Of a stretch of DNA of 64,000 bases, positions 48,340-59,970 are shown piece by piece. This DNA is from Austropuccinia psidii. Lineage: Eukaryota; Basidiomycota; Pucciniomycetes; Pucciniales; Sphaerophragmiaceae. The translations under genes were made by a program, and so were the position numbers. Location of the stretch: positions 36,889,937 through 36,953,936 of the forward strand of contig JALGQZ010000004.1 in the NCBI GenBank assembly GCA_023105745.1. Reading direction: 5' to 3'. The notes beneath the pieces are model-generated. The model saw nothing but the letters and a program-made list of their open reading frames with translations, ran no database searches and was not told the DNA's origin. The stretch's first letter is position 1. Every line of letters begins with the position of its first letter.

Positions 48340-51021
48340 ATGCCTTCACCATTTGTCAAAAGCTTGCTTTGTAGTTTGGTGGTTTATATAACCTACTTGT
48401 TTATCAAATTGTTCGTCGTAATTTGTTTCTTTTGTTCGGTAACCCAGCTCTAACTGACTAAAAAACTTGATAAATTCCCTTGTGCCAGCCGAAATCGAGG
48501 TCGGTTGGAAATATTATCCTTAAATTTCAACTTTTGGTAGCCTGATTCCTTACCCGCCTTATGATTCGTATTTTAGCTATTGGTACAAAAAAAAGGAAAG
48601 ATCTTGATTTCCCAAAGGATCAGGGATGGCCCATGTATGTCGCCCCTATTCTAGATTTCTCTTGATCAACTTTTCCCAGCTGATATGCGCTCGCTATACT
48701 AGCATTGGTCATGTCAGATACCTCTCTCTTTTAATCTCAAGAAATTTAATCAGCCCCAAACTTCAAGCTTTTGGATTTGAGTATCGATTAACTCATATAT
48801 GTTTTCTTAATTAAAACTTTTTTCGAAAAAAGCTACCAGAGGTTCTTACAAACATTGATAACACCCTCGAACTATCTACCACTAAAACTTTAACTTGGGG
48901 ACCTGGATGGAGTATAACTTTACCCGGCATAAGATTAATCGATGTCAGCAAACCTGAATGGATTGAACACATTCAAAAAAGTCCGCTCTTATCCTTGTTG
49001 ATTTTCTCAATCTCAGGTTTTTGTTCTTATTTTTTAATCTTTTGCTCTTATGAACTCACAGCCAATTTTGATAACTATGTAAAGGTAAGCAAATCACTTT
49101 TTTCATTTTATTGGTCTCTTTCCCATGTAAAAATTTCCACCTATATAAAATATCAACGTTTATAAAAATGAAAATTTAATCAGGGTTCCATGTTCCAAAA
49201 CATCATGGCCGATGTCTTTGGGAATGGTATATTTGTTTCTGATGGCCCTACATGGAAAAAAACTCGTCATGCTACCTCAACAATCTTTAATGTCAACACT
49301 TTCAAAGTAGGCAAGCTCAGCATATAATTTTATTGTATACTCATTGAGCTGATATAAGCCTTACCCATGCTTGATAGACCGTCATGGAACCATCAATTCA
49401 TCGTACGCTTGATTCTCTCGTCCAATCGCTACATGGCGCCGCACAAGCAAACCAAGCTGTCGATCTTTGTGATACATTTTTCAAGTTTACTCTCGAGTCC
49501 TTTGTTCACATGACGTGAGCTTTCCAAACCATCTTTTCAATCAATCATATTCGACCGGTTGGGGTTTCAAAACTAATATAACATTCACCTAAAGCTTTGG
49601 CGTGGATTTAAATTTACTTAGCCAAAATCAAGTTTCTGCTAATGATCCTTCACCCGCGTCATCAGCTTTCATCGAATCTTTTGATTTAGTCCAAAATCAA
49701 TTGGACTTTCGCTTTGCGATGGTAACCGGATGGGGAATAGTTGAAAAATTCAACACCCGTTTGGGAAAACAAATGAAAGACGCATGTAATGCTATTGATG
49801 AGTTTGCTTATGGATTGATTGACCAACACCAAAAACCCCCAGAAGATGTGAAATCACAGGAAAATATGTCCTTTCAGAAAGATTTATTGGGGCTTTTTAT
49901 GGCTGCTCGTGATGAAAGAGGTGGTGGGCTTAGTTCCGTGGAGCTTAGAGATGCTGCTCTAAATTTGATCATTGCCGGTCGGTAAGCGTCTTGACATAAA
50001 GCTCCCTTTGCCTTAAATTTTCGCAGCATTTCCCTCATGTTAATGACTTTTTCAGAGATACCACAGCCCAGGCTCTGTCCTGGGGGTTTTACCATTTGTT
50101 ATTGAATAAAGACATTATCTCAAAAATACGAGAGGAAGCATACCAAATTCTCAACGAGGGTATTGACGAACGAGTAACTTATTCCAATTTCAAACGTTTT
50201 ATATGGGCTCATGCAGCGTTCTTGGAAGCCCTCAGATTACATCCCAGTGTTCCCAAGGTTTGATTTTTTTTTTACTCTTTTAGCTCTTTGAGCTAGTTTC
50301 AAATATCCAAAAGACTAACTTTATCCTTTTGGGATTTTAGAATGTCAAGTTTGCACTCAAAGATGACAAAATTCCTGGGGGTCCAACTATCGAAGCAGGA
50401 AATGGAGTTAGGTGGAGGTGAGTCGAAGAGTAATCGACCTATCTGATTTACAGTTTAACATAAGCCAGATAAACTGAAGAAGTTTTGTTCGTTCCAAGTG
50501 ACTGGGCGATGAGTCGAAATCCTGATATTTGGGGACCTGATTGCGTTGAATATAAGCCTGAACGTTGGATTGATGAATTAGGTAGAATTAAGCAATTTGG
50601 ACCGTTCAAGTTTCATGCTTTCAATGTAAGTTTTGAAAACTAACTATTCTGCCTTCATACCCGGAGTCCACTCAATTGGGAGAGCTTGTCGCTACTTTTT
50701 CAATATTCTATAGGGCGGACCGCGGATTTGCTTAGGAATGAATTTGGCAGTTTTTCAAGGAGTTTCTACGATTGTGCAACTTTTCACCAAGTTTGAGGTG
50801 GACTTTTTCCCTGGCTGGTGAGTAGGCCTGTTTGCCTCAACATACTCTTCAAATTGCTGACTCAAACGTTGTGACAAATAATGTATAACCAAAGGCTAGA
50901 ACACAGCCCAAAAGGACCAATAGTTGGTAATATCCCAGCTCCCTACCGCACACCTAGGTACAAGGGATCTTTAACACTTCCAATGGCGCAACCTATGATG
51001 GTCACTATCAGGCTTCGATGA
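48340..51021 (+). CDS. Cytochrome P450, multi-exon
   Basis: A haem monooxygenase, probably ER-anchored. Ten exons read as one frame of 484 residues: 48833-48980, 49062-49084, 49184-49306, 49378-49514, 49595-49981, 50056-50257, 50341-50417, 50499-50625, 50714-50817 and 50895-51021 (TGA). Counting from Leu1 at 48833, the hallmarks are TNFDNYVKG (near 50), the oxygen-binding helix AGRDTTAQ (about 271), ExxR as EALR (330-333), PERW, and the haem loop FNGGPRICLG with Cys414. The TNFDNY and DG(I)FVSDGPTWKK style resembles the CYP86/CYP52/CYP63 fatty-acid hydroxylase group, so omega-hydroxylation of fatty acids or alkanes is a reasonable guess. Tentative 5' exons are 48340-48438 (MPSPFVKSLLCSLVVYITYL, a membrane anchor) and 48489-48536; the link to 48833 is unresolved. 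All hallmark residues are intact. One donor, GTCCGC at 48981, is non-consensus. Confidence 0.9.
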
Positions 51022-52197
51022 AAAATCATTTCTTGGTATTTATGCTTCTTGTAGGCTATTTCTTTTCACCGACGAGAAGTCGGTTGCCTCCTTGTGATTT
51101 TCTATTTCTCTGAATATGTCGTATATGTTTACTATAACTAAATTGCCAAGCCGTTTTGTTTTTTATGTAAGATCTATTTTGAAAATTATTAAATGGTTAT
51201 AGAATATCCTTTATTATGAATTTGACCAAAAAACGTTCCAAGTATAATTTGAGTTGGTAAAAGTGGCAAAAAGGTACCATTCATCAGTTTGTTCCCTATC
51301 TGTTGACTGCAGAAAATTTTTCCACGGAATCTATAGTTGAAATGGAGCGAAAGCTGAGCATTATAACATAAAAATGCGAGCTAAATGGACCCATATTACC
51401 CTAATCAAATGAAGGGATTTTAAACTTTTTTGAATATCCTAAAAACCATATCACCTTATCATACCATTCATAAAAAAACTTTTGAAAAATAACTTATAAT
51501 GAAATTAAGTTTTATTTTTTTTTGAAAAAAAGTTTTAATCAGTTGTTTTAATCTTTTTTATCATTATTATTATTAAAAAATTTAACTTTTTTTAACATAA
51601 ACAAATAAAGGGTTTTGGTAAAAGCATGTAAGCAAAATGGTAAAAACATGAAGTCATTAGGTGTTTTTACTAAAAACTTACATGTTTTTGCCATAAATTA
51701 GTAAAAACATGTAAGCAATTCCCTTGGGCCCCTTTTCAATTAAAAAAAACCTGTATAGGTCCAAAACCTGCTAAAACTCCCTAAAAAAAGATTTTTCCTG
51801 AAACAAACCCCCTGAACCAATTTTTTTTCAATTTTTTTTTTCACATCCCCACTCAAAAAAAAACCAAAAATAAATAATCCCAAATATATCCCAACCCCAA
51901 ACAAACTTCCTTTTCAAAAACATCATTCCAAACCCATTTTATCAAATCTTTCCAAACCAATTTTCTTTATTTTTTACCTCAAAGACCCCATTTTTCTCAA
52001 AAAACACCTACCTCCAAAGCTTTTTTTACCTCTTTTTCCTTCACCAATAACCAAATTTCTATTTTTTCCTTCCCTCTTCAATTGACCATGGCTTTCACCC
52101 ATTTCATTTCCTTTCACTTTTCACAGCTTTTATCTCATTTTTTTTCACATTTAAAAAGGCTCTTTCCTTATTCCATAAACCTCTAATCCCCCTTTTT
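51022..52197. other. Spacer with hairpin motifs and a G-poor tract
   Basis: The P450 3' flank to about 51400 is unremarkable. At 51617-51717 there are repeated GTAAAAACATGTAAG motifs in both orientations. From about 51740 to 52200 the plus strand is nearly free of G and rich in C, A and T. No open frame of note. Confidence 0.55.
51617..51717. repeat. Inverted and direct repeats of a 15-16-base motif
   Basis: GGTAAAAGCATGTAAG (51617-51632) and CTTACATGTTTTTGCC (51677-51692) form arms matching at 14 of 16 positions around a 44-base loop. AGTAAAAACATGTAAG follows in direct orientation at about 51700, and a partial copy lies near 51639. Confidence 0.7.
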
Positions 52198-52407
52198 TCA
52201 TTTTTTCTTAAATAATTCCACAAATTTTTCAATAAAAGGATTCTTGAACCCCTCACTGAAGGTAAATTTCAGAACCTTGAGCTTCTTTGGAAACAATTTC
52301 ATAGTTTCAGCAGGGAACAGGGGTATACTGTATTCACCCTGAGGTCCAATCTTACCCAAAATCAAATTGAAATAAGTTGTGATAGGTTTGGGACCCCAAA
52401 TTCCCAC
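52198..52407 (-). CDS. Hypothetical ORF fragment, 69 aa
   Basis: It begins MGIWGPKPITTYFNLILG and ends FIEKFVELFKKK, and reads like a genuine protein fragment with aromatic and Lys-rich character. I do not recognise it. It lies divergent from the MULE relic at 52532 and may be part of that element or another broken transposon gene. Confidence 0.25.
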   Translation of the reverse strand: MGIWGPKPITTYFNLILGKIGPQGEYSIPLFPAETMKLFPKKLKVLKFTFSEGFKNPFIEKFVELFKKK

Positions 52408-52531
52408 AAAATGTCACTTCAAGATATTTTGACTGTCCATTCAGACTTTATGAAAGAAAATAATTCAAGTTAACCACTTGGAATTTAAAGTCAAAAATCC
52501 TGAACACAGTCATGATGCCACTTAAAATATT

Positions 52532-53600
52532 ATGGCAAATCCTGCTTTAAGAAAATTCAATAATAAAAACAAATCCCAAACTTCTCAGATTTCTGAATCA
52601 CTTCTCAGGAAAAGGAAAATTCAGGCTCAATTATTTAGAAATAGTGAGCCTGAAAGGCCTGCAATTCTTCTAGAAATTTACAACCAAGTAAAGAAAATCA
52701 AGAAAGAAAAACTGAAAGGCAAAACACCCATTGATACTCCTATTGACACCCTCAAAGAAGAAAACTTTATGTGGTACTTTTTAAGGATTACTGAGGAATA
52801 CATTACCTAATTGTTATTCAATAACAACCCCCTTGCCATAAAAATCCTTCATGGATTTCCTCATGTGATTCTTATGGATCTTACTTATAAAACCAATAAC
52901 TAGAGAATGACCCTTTTGAATATTGTTGAATTCAGCTCAGAAAATAAGACCTTTTATGGGGATTTTTGTTTGATTAAGGATGACAATGAACTCTCATATA
53001 CTTTAAAATTAAATAAAGACTTAGAAAAAGTCTTAAACAAAACCAATATTGTTCCCCTTCAAGTTATTTTTATTATTAGGGATTTTGCCTTGAATAATTC
53101 CCTTCAGAAACTCTTTCCAGACTCAAAATTTATGTTATTAATTTGGAAAATCAATAAAGGTTTATCTTCCCATTTAATAAATAAATTTGGCCATGGGACT
53201 TATTTTAAAAAATTTATGGACTTGTGGAATCAATTAAACCACTTTCAATTTTAACTTTTATTTGAATTAATTTGTTTATTAATGAATTTAGGATTTATTT
53301 CTAAATTTATTTATTAATTAAATGAAAAATCTTTCAAAGAAAAATGGAAAAAACTTTAAAATTAAGTCAAAAATACTGAAGTATTGCAATATTTTTAAAA
53401 AAAACCTTCCTTCCTTAACAAACTAAAATTGTCACCTGGGTGTAGATTTCACATCAAGAGTTTTAGGTGCCCATTATATGGTCTAACTTTGGCTCCAAAA
53501 GTCCACTGGTACTCTCCTGGAGGTTATTAGAGCCCTTGAAATGGATTTCAAGAAACAATTTATTAAAATTATCAACAAAATATAAAAAAGAAATTATTTT
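52532..53600 (+). pseudogene. MULE (Mutator-like) transposase relic 1
   Basis: Frames 52532-52810 and 52907-53254 follow the MULE transposase order: YNQVKKIKKEKLKGKTPID, then HGFPHVILMDLTYKTNN (the first catalytic Asp context, MDxTYKTN), LLNIVEFSSENKTFYGDF, RDFALNNSLQKLFPDSKF and IWKINKGL. The usual TDR before the second catalytic Asp reads IIRD, and the conserved CxWHI reads LIWKI, so the active site has decayed. Stops occur at 52808 and near 52900. Downstream pieces to about 53600 (LLEVIRALEMDFKKQFIK) need frameshifts. The C-terminal half of the same element, with an OTU peptidase, follows at 54296-55142. Confidence 0.7.
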
Positions 53601-54295
53601 CAATTTTAAGAATTTTACTTCTCTCATCTTTTCTCTCAATGGTAAGGTGTTTCATTATGAACTTCAGATGGAATTTGAAAATTTGAAAACAAAATTTCCC
53701 TCTTATTAAAAAATTAACAAGAAAATAAAATGAAATATCAATTGATTAATTGAAATCACAAGACCTGGAAGGTTTTTTTTCTAAGAACTAAAAGACTCCA
53801 GTTATTAGAAAATTTCATTCAAATTGGAATTTGAATTTACCTGTAAGGTTTTTTTCATCATCAATTTCTAAGATTTTTATTCTAATTTAATTATTTTCTT
53901 TGAAATATTATTTTAAAAATATATATAAAGGAGAGTTTAAAATTTTTTGAAAAAAAAATAATCAATTAAGCCAAAAAAACATTTTTTTTGAAGACATTGA
54001 GGAAGAACTTTTTCCAAAAAAAAAAAAAAAAAAATGGTAGAAAATAACCTCAATTCTTTAATATTCTAAAGATGTTTTAAATGAAAAGGTACCTTTTAAT
54101 AAAATTACCAAGGTTAAAAAGGAATAAGAATACTATCAAGACCAACTAAAATTAAAAAGACCCATGGAAGACATCAAGTAAAAAAAATAAAAACAAAAAC
54201 AAAAGAGATCCCTCAATGTTTTAAATAATTTGAATTTATATCAAAAGTCATCATAACAAAAACTTCAAGATCAGAGTCAATTTCCACCCTTTAAA
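53601..54295. other. Decayed middle of MULE relic 1
   Basis: AT-rich with poly-A runs (for example 54016-54033). It lies between the transposase and OTU parts of the same element. No readable frame. Confidence 0.4.
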
Positions 54296-55142
54296 TTATG
54301 AAAGTGGATTCATCCAGAGATTCTGAAGATTCTGAGGCCTCATTGTCCAAATTAACAATTTAATAAGAAACTGAATTAAATGAGTATTATCAATAAGGTG
54401 TCACCCTCAGGAGTTTCATAAAATTTACCAAGAGAAGAAGAACCTCACAAATAAAATTCCAAAATCCTGAAACAACTTTGAAGATTTATGATGCAATTAA
54501 TTTAATCTATGAAAATTTCCAAAGAAATTATTAAAAAAAAGTAATGAATCCTTCAAAAGATTTTATGAGTTTTTCTTTTTGATTAATTTTAATTTAGAAT
54601 TTTTTTTTTTTTTTTTTAGTTATTTAAATTTTAATTAATCTTTTTTTTCAAAAAAAAAAAAAATTCTTATTAGTTAATTAAATTAAAATTCTTTTAAAAA
54701 AAAAAATTAATTTTGAAATAAAACTTCAATTAAATAAATTTCCAGATTAATGAAAACTTTTAATAAAGAAAATTATCCCATTAAAATTTATAAGAATTAA
54801 TACTAATGGGATGCTTTCAGAAATTACCTCATTTAATAAATTCAAAAATATCAATAAATTAATTAATCCATTAATACCTTAGTACCATCAGTAAAAACTT
54901 ATTTTGATAGACTAAAATTGTATGAAGATTTTGGACAAGAACCAAAGAAAAAGTGAATTTACATGCCTGATATGGGGGATCCAATTTCAAATAGCTATTC
55001 AAGCTACTTCCCAATCACAAAACTTAGGGAATTCCCCAGTGTACCACCCCTAGGGGTTGGTACACAGGGAGAGCTTATATCCTTACACCACATTGGGATG
55101 TGGAATGGAAAGAGGTATGGGGAAGTGCATATATCCAAAAGG
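54296..55142 (+). pseudogene. OTU peptidase region of MULE relic 1, first part
   Basis: A Ser/Glu/Asp stretch at 54305-54350 is nearly the same as the reverse complement of 61390-61440. QNPETTLKIYDAIN (about 54460) matches the second relic. AATGGGATGCTTTCAGAAA near 54805 aligns with the DGNCGYR catalytic segment of the other copy but has lost bases. The frame 54963-55145 (MPDMGDPISNSYSSYFPI) corresponds to the middle of the OTU fold. The rest lies at 59565, displaced by a hAT insertion. Confidence 0.6.
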
Positions 55143-55439
55143 TGACTATTTTAAAATTGTTTGAAAATAAATTTTGAAAAAATAAGTAAAAAATCAGAAT
55201 CAAAATTAAAAAAACAAGAGATCATTCAAATTTTATCAATCTCTGATTAAAGATCTCCAAATCTACAATCCAAGTATTTAATAAATTCTAGTTGCTCTAC
55301 ACACATTGGGAAGAGGGAAGCTTTCTGAAAAGCTAAAGAATTCCTTTTCCAATGGAGAAAATAAACTCCAAGGGAGCCCTAATTGCTGTGATTGAGAGAA
55401 AATTCTGAACCATTTTTCCAAGAGTTGGGAAAAAATGCC

Positions 55440-58400
55440 TTTGGATATTCCAAAAAACTAAAACATAAGTTGAATTTGTTTCTAATGTTTCCACTAAGAT
55501 CCTATTGAGTTAAATTTTCAAGGTTCTTTTGGTCAGGTGTGTAAGATTCATATAATTCATCATAAAAACCTGTTGGGGACATATAAACTTGTGCTGAACT
55601 GCATATATTTGCATCATTTTTAAAATTCTTCTGAAATTAATTTGAAAATTGTTCTTGAAATTCTTTAGAAAATGTACCAAAGAATTGCAAAGTGGCCTCA
55701 TTTGTTGAAAAAAAAATGCAATTTGAATCAAGGAACAAGGATGGTGGCACATATTATAGGAGTTTTGAGAAGATTTTGGAGATATTTTGTTAGATTATTG
55801 ATCATAGCCTCTTCTGCTGGTTCAATTTGTACCACATCATACTTTTCACAAGCCTGTTGAAGAAAATATTAGTAAAATTCTGATATATCTAGAAAATAAT
55901 ACTTACTTTTTGAATAAACTTGATTAAGAGAATATAAAGGGGAAAAGCATGATTGATTGTTGGATATTTGGATCCACAGATAATGTGTGTTGCTTCATGG
56001 AGGGGGTGAAAGAAGTAAATCATCACTTTAAATTTTTCCAATTCAATGGCTTACAGTTGATAATTTTGAAGATTTAGAGTGCTACAGAAATTATGATAAG
56101 CATCTTTGAGTCTCCATACACAATTAAGAATCTCATATGGGTAATTTCATCTTGTGGATACATGAGATAACAGGGTGAAAGCCTTTATTGGTCTTGAATC
56201 ATTTTATACTAGGTGGATGGTAGTAATTAACTTCTTGCATTGTGGTATTCCATACCAAGTATACCAGCTTCAAGATTACTAATGAAACAAAAAAAAAACT
56301 TATAATAAAAAATTACACAAAACATATTTACATATTATAAATACCAGTTCTACAAAGACATATACAATAAAAAGCCTCAGTATCTTATCAAAAAAGTACA
56401 AAATCACATGGTTTTTCCAAACTAGGGAATCTTTGTCCGCACAAATATCTTAAAATACTCAAGCAAACAGTTTTATGCAGAAGAATTTTAATTCAAAAAT
56501 CATAGTATCACAAACTTTCTAAACCTTATTGAATCATAAATAACAAATTATGCAATTCAAAGGGGTTAATCTAAATACAGATACATGAAGACAAACCACA
56601 GAATTAGAGCTGTATTTTGCCCACCTTGATTCAATTGGAAGAAGAAATACCACAAGGCTATGCAGGAAATTACAATATATTTCCCAAGAACCAAGGTTTT
56701 CTTAATAACAATGACACACACTAAAATTTATGAAAATGATACAATCCTACAATAAAACACCCAAAAATTCCCCTCAATACTGAATATCAAAGTTAAAATT
56801 AGTAATTAATTAAATACAGGAAAATAGACAAAATACTTTTTCCACCTTTAAGAAAATTTCACCAGAAAAATTCTCTCAAAGATATCATATGAATAGAAGA
56901 AAATTAATTATTAGAAGCTGTATTTTCTCCACTTTGTTGGCAAAAGAAAAATATCACCAGCAAAATTATCTCAAAGACATCACATGATTTTGATAAGAAA
57001 AAGAACCACCAGCATAATTCTCTCAGAAACACATAACAAAGTCACCAAAAATAAAAAATGTCACCAGCATAATTCTCTGAAATATATCATATGACTAGAA
57101 TAAAGTTCAATTGTCAGGAGCTGTATTTTCTCCACTTTCTTTGAAAAAAATAAAATCTCACAAGAAAAATTATTTCAATGACCTCACATTATTTTGATAA
57201 GAAAAAGTACCACCAGCATAATTCTCTCAGAAAACATGTTGCTACACCAAAACTACACATCTCACCAGCTAAAAACTCTCAATGATGATTTTTCTAAGTA
57301 GCCTGTTTTTAGAATCTCAATGGAGGCCCAAAAGTTATTAATTTTTGTTTTCTCTCCCTCAATTTTTTAATTATCATGGAACAAGCTCCCACTATCCAGG
57401 AACATAACCATCCCTGAACTAGCAGGATATCTAGACTAGTAGTGTTTTAGTTGTGAAAAGCTAAGTAGCCTTGCTCAATAGCTTATTAATTTTGAAGAAT
57501 AGTAGTACAACCTTAGTAAAAAGCTCAGTAGCTTAGTATTATTTCAAAAAAAGTAGTATAACCATAATTAAAGATTAGTAGCTTTGCTCAGAAGTTTATT
57601 ATTATTAAAAGGAAAGAAGTAGTGATATGAACTCGGTATTAGAAAAATTATTAAAGAAATATTAAAAGAATCAAATTGAGTAGTTTTATTATTAGTATTA
57701 ATATTAAAAAAAATTATAAAAAATATATGTAGTATTATCAGTCTTATTGAAATAACAGAAAAACTTAGTCTTCATTTTCTCAAAGATTTTACTTTTAAAT
57801 CAGAGTTTTGACTGTATTATTATTGATAGGTCTTATTTAGAGACTGCTGATAAGTCTTCTCTATCTGTTAAAGCAACAAATTTTATTTTATTTTTTGATT
57901 CCCTGTATGCTTACTATTCAGTATTATTTAGAGGGGCAGCTAATATACCTTAGCACTCATGGTTATTGGACAATTCTGATATTCAAAACAGACTTACCAC
58001 TAATTTCCCCCTCAGGGTACTGCCTTATTTCATCCCACACCAAAAGGAGTTCCCACAGCATCTCTGGGTACTTTTAATTTAATAGGTAGACAATTGAGAT
58101 ATTTGTGAAACAATTGAATTGTAGTTGAGGTGGAGCCTGTCAGGCTTGTTTATTATATTGGTGAGAGATGTTGGGCCATGGCTATGATTTGTATTGGGTT
58201 TTTCAAGTTCTTCTGGAGTTTCTCCAAAGGCTTTGAGTCAATATTGGGCTAGAAAATGGATAGTATGAGCCATTAATCCAATTTCTTTCTGGTCAGCACA
58301 AAATACAGGAAATTGATTTTGGATTTCACTAGCCATTTGCAAGTTTACTGAGGCAAAATTGGCTGTTATACAAACTATTGAACTCTTCAGGTTGTAAATT

Positions 58401-59200
58401 ACTAATAATTTCATAAAAGGTTCAGTAAGTGATGCCCCTGATATTTGACCTAAAATGTACAATTATTAGACACTAAATTAACAATTTAGTGAAATATGCA
58501 AATAAAAAAAATTACCTTCAATTGGATGGAGGCAAATGAGGTTTGAAGTAAGCTTAAAATAACTGCTCATAAAATGAGAAGTGACACCCATGAAAGCAAT
58601 AACATTTGGACTAGTCCACAAATTTTCTGTAAAGGAACTTTCTGTGATTTTTGGGCTCAATATTTCACAGAGGTGTTTTTTATGAAAAAAAATAATTGGA
58701 GACATGAGCAGTCAATTCTCCCTGCCTTACTTCTTTATTATGAACACAGGGATGGAATAACTCCAGTTAAGCTTGAAAAGATGTTGATTCAGTGATTTAC
58801 AATGGGAGATTGGTATTGGGAACAAAATATACAAGGGCCATTTTGAAAGATTCTGGGCACAATGGCTGGAAAGGGTGAGGAAAATCATTAGTTTTAAAAT
58901 AAAAAAAAATAACAGATAAATTGAAATACCTTTTTTTGTTTCCTATTCTTAATATATATATGTCAAGGGTCCCAATTTCCATCTGTGGCTTCTGCAATTT
59001 ATGGAAGCCCACCACATGACAAGAGAAGCCTTTGGTACTTCCTGTCCTATCTTTTGTGATTTTTTTGGAATGGTTTTCCAAATTTATCAATCACATGAAA
59101 TTCAACAAAAAAATAATAAATCTTGACAAAATAAACCCCTACCCATGACCATTTGGTTTTGGAGGCCACCTCAGTATTTAAGGGATTGCCTTGACTTGCT
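55440..59200 (-). mobile_element. hAT transposon relic, split by a family-2 LTR
   Basis: Minus-strand pieces are in correct order for a BED-hAT transposase. Near 59000-59180 is a BED-finger-like segment (GSTKGFSCHVVGFHKLQKP). At 58478-58705 is LWTSPNVIAFMGVTSHFM. At 58238-58462 is CITANFASVNLQMASEIQ with GLMAHTIHFLAQY, the region with the second catalytic Asp context (here ANFAS, normally DNAS). After the inserted repeat, 56170-55870 reads WRLKDAYHNF, HPLHEATHIICGSKYPTINH and 55860-55500 reads ICATILVP.FKLHFF with a FYDELYESYTP end. Many stops. It interrupts MULE relic 1. The outer ends and any TIR were not identified. Confidence 0.7.
56283..58057 (-). mobile_element. Family-2 LTR-like repeat, copy C
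   Basis: The reverse complement starts TGTGGGAACTCCTTTTGGTG at 58057 and aligns with copies A and B over the first 120 bases (GGGGAAATTAGTGGTAAGTC). The other end, TGAAACAAAAAAAA at 56283, mirrors the CA end of copy B. It carries repeated CACCAG(C/A)A(T/A)AATTCTCTCA units with CTGTATTTTCTCCACTTT between about 56840 and 57270, and AGTAGC-rich units at 57440-57600. Length 1775 bp. It splits the hAT transposase between its two halves. Confidence 0.7.
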
Positions 59201-59560
59201 GTTGAGGAAATTTATGAAAGATAAAATGCAAAAATTTGATTAAAATTTTAAAAAAATGATGAAATATAAAATGAGAAATTTAAGTAAGGAATTGAAAATA
59301 GAAATAACAAAATTTCTTAATTTGAGAACATGTGCAATGAGGAAGGATAAGAATGCAAAAAGAGAAAAGTTAAGATGAAAGAAATCAAAATAAAAAAAGG
59401 CTGAGAGGATGGGCAAGATCATGATGACTTGTAACCCCTCCCAGTTCCAGTTATCCTTGATGGTTAAGTCCAGTATGGAAAATGGAAAAAAATATTCCCT
59501 GGAGTACTTCTTGGTATGGGATGTGGTATAGTAAAACAGCTCTGGTATTTCCACAGGAGG
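59201..59560. other. Boundary of hAT and MULE relics, unresolved
   Basis: It contains minus frame 59240-59554, which I cannot assign. The hAT 5' end and the resumption of the MULE relic must lie within or next to this stretch. Confidence 0.3.
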
Positions 59561-59564
59561 AAGC

Positions 59565-59970
59565 CATAATAGGTATCAAAGACCAATTTTATTGAATTCC
59601 AAAGTCCAATGTTTTTCCCTTAACCCTTATTTCTGTCCTCCAAATAGAAATATACCCATCTCCCTCCCCCTTACTTTGAATTGAGAATTTCATGCTCAAA
59701 CACAAGCCCTGAGGTGGGAAGATAAATTTAATAAGAAAATAATCTTACATTTTTTCAATCTTCCTCCTGCATTTGAGAAAAACTCCACTATTTTAGAATT
59801 CAATTTAGATTTAAATTCTTATTTATTTTTTTATATACAAGTTATCCAATTTATCCAACTTTTAAGTCTTATTCATTTCTCAAATTCCACCCCAGTAATC
59901 TTTTTTTGATCAAAAATATGACACTTTTGAACCTAAAAATGGTCATATTACAAACATGAACAAAAGAATA
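59565..59970 (+). pseudogene. OTU C-terminal part and 3' end of MULE relic 1
   Basis: It reads NRYQRPILLNS followed by PYFCPPN, matching the same region of relic 2 in inverse orientation (reverse complement of 60330-60760). Nucleotide identity continues past the coding end (CACCCCAGTAATC.TTTTTT, CACTTTTG.ACCT, TCATATTACAAACAT blocks). It continues the OTU frame left at 55142. Confidence 0.6.

Noticed and set aside
49874..50095. Minus-strand 73-codon frame
   Set aside because: Opposite P450 exons and an intron; shadow.
50417..50499. Apparent in-frame stop in the P450 at the join before VPSDWAM
   Set aside because: Using the acceptor CCAAG at 50498, not the earlier CCAG, joins VRW to SDWAMSRN without a stop, and the whole frame then totals an exact multiple of three.
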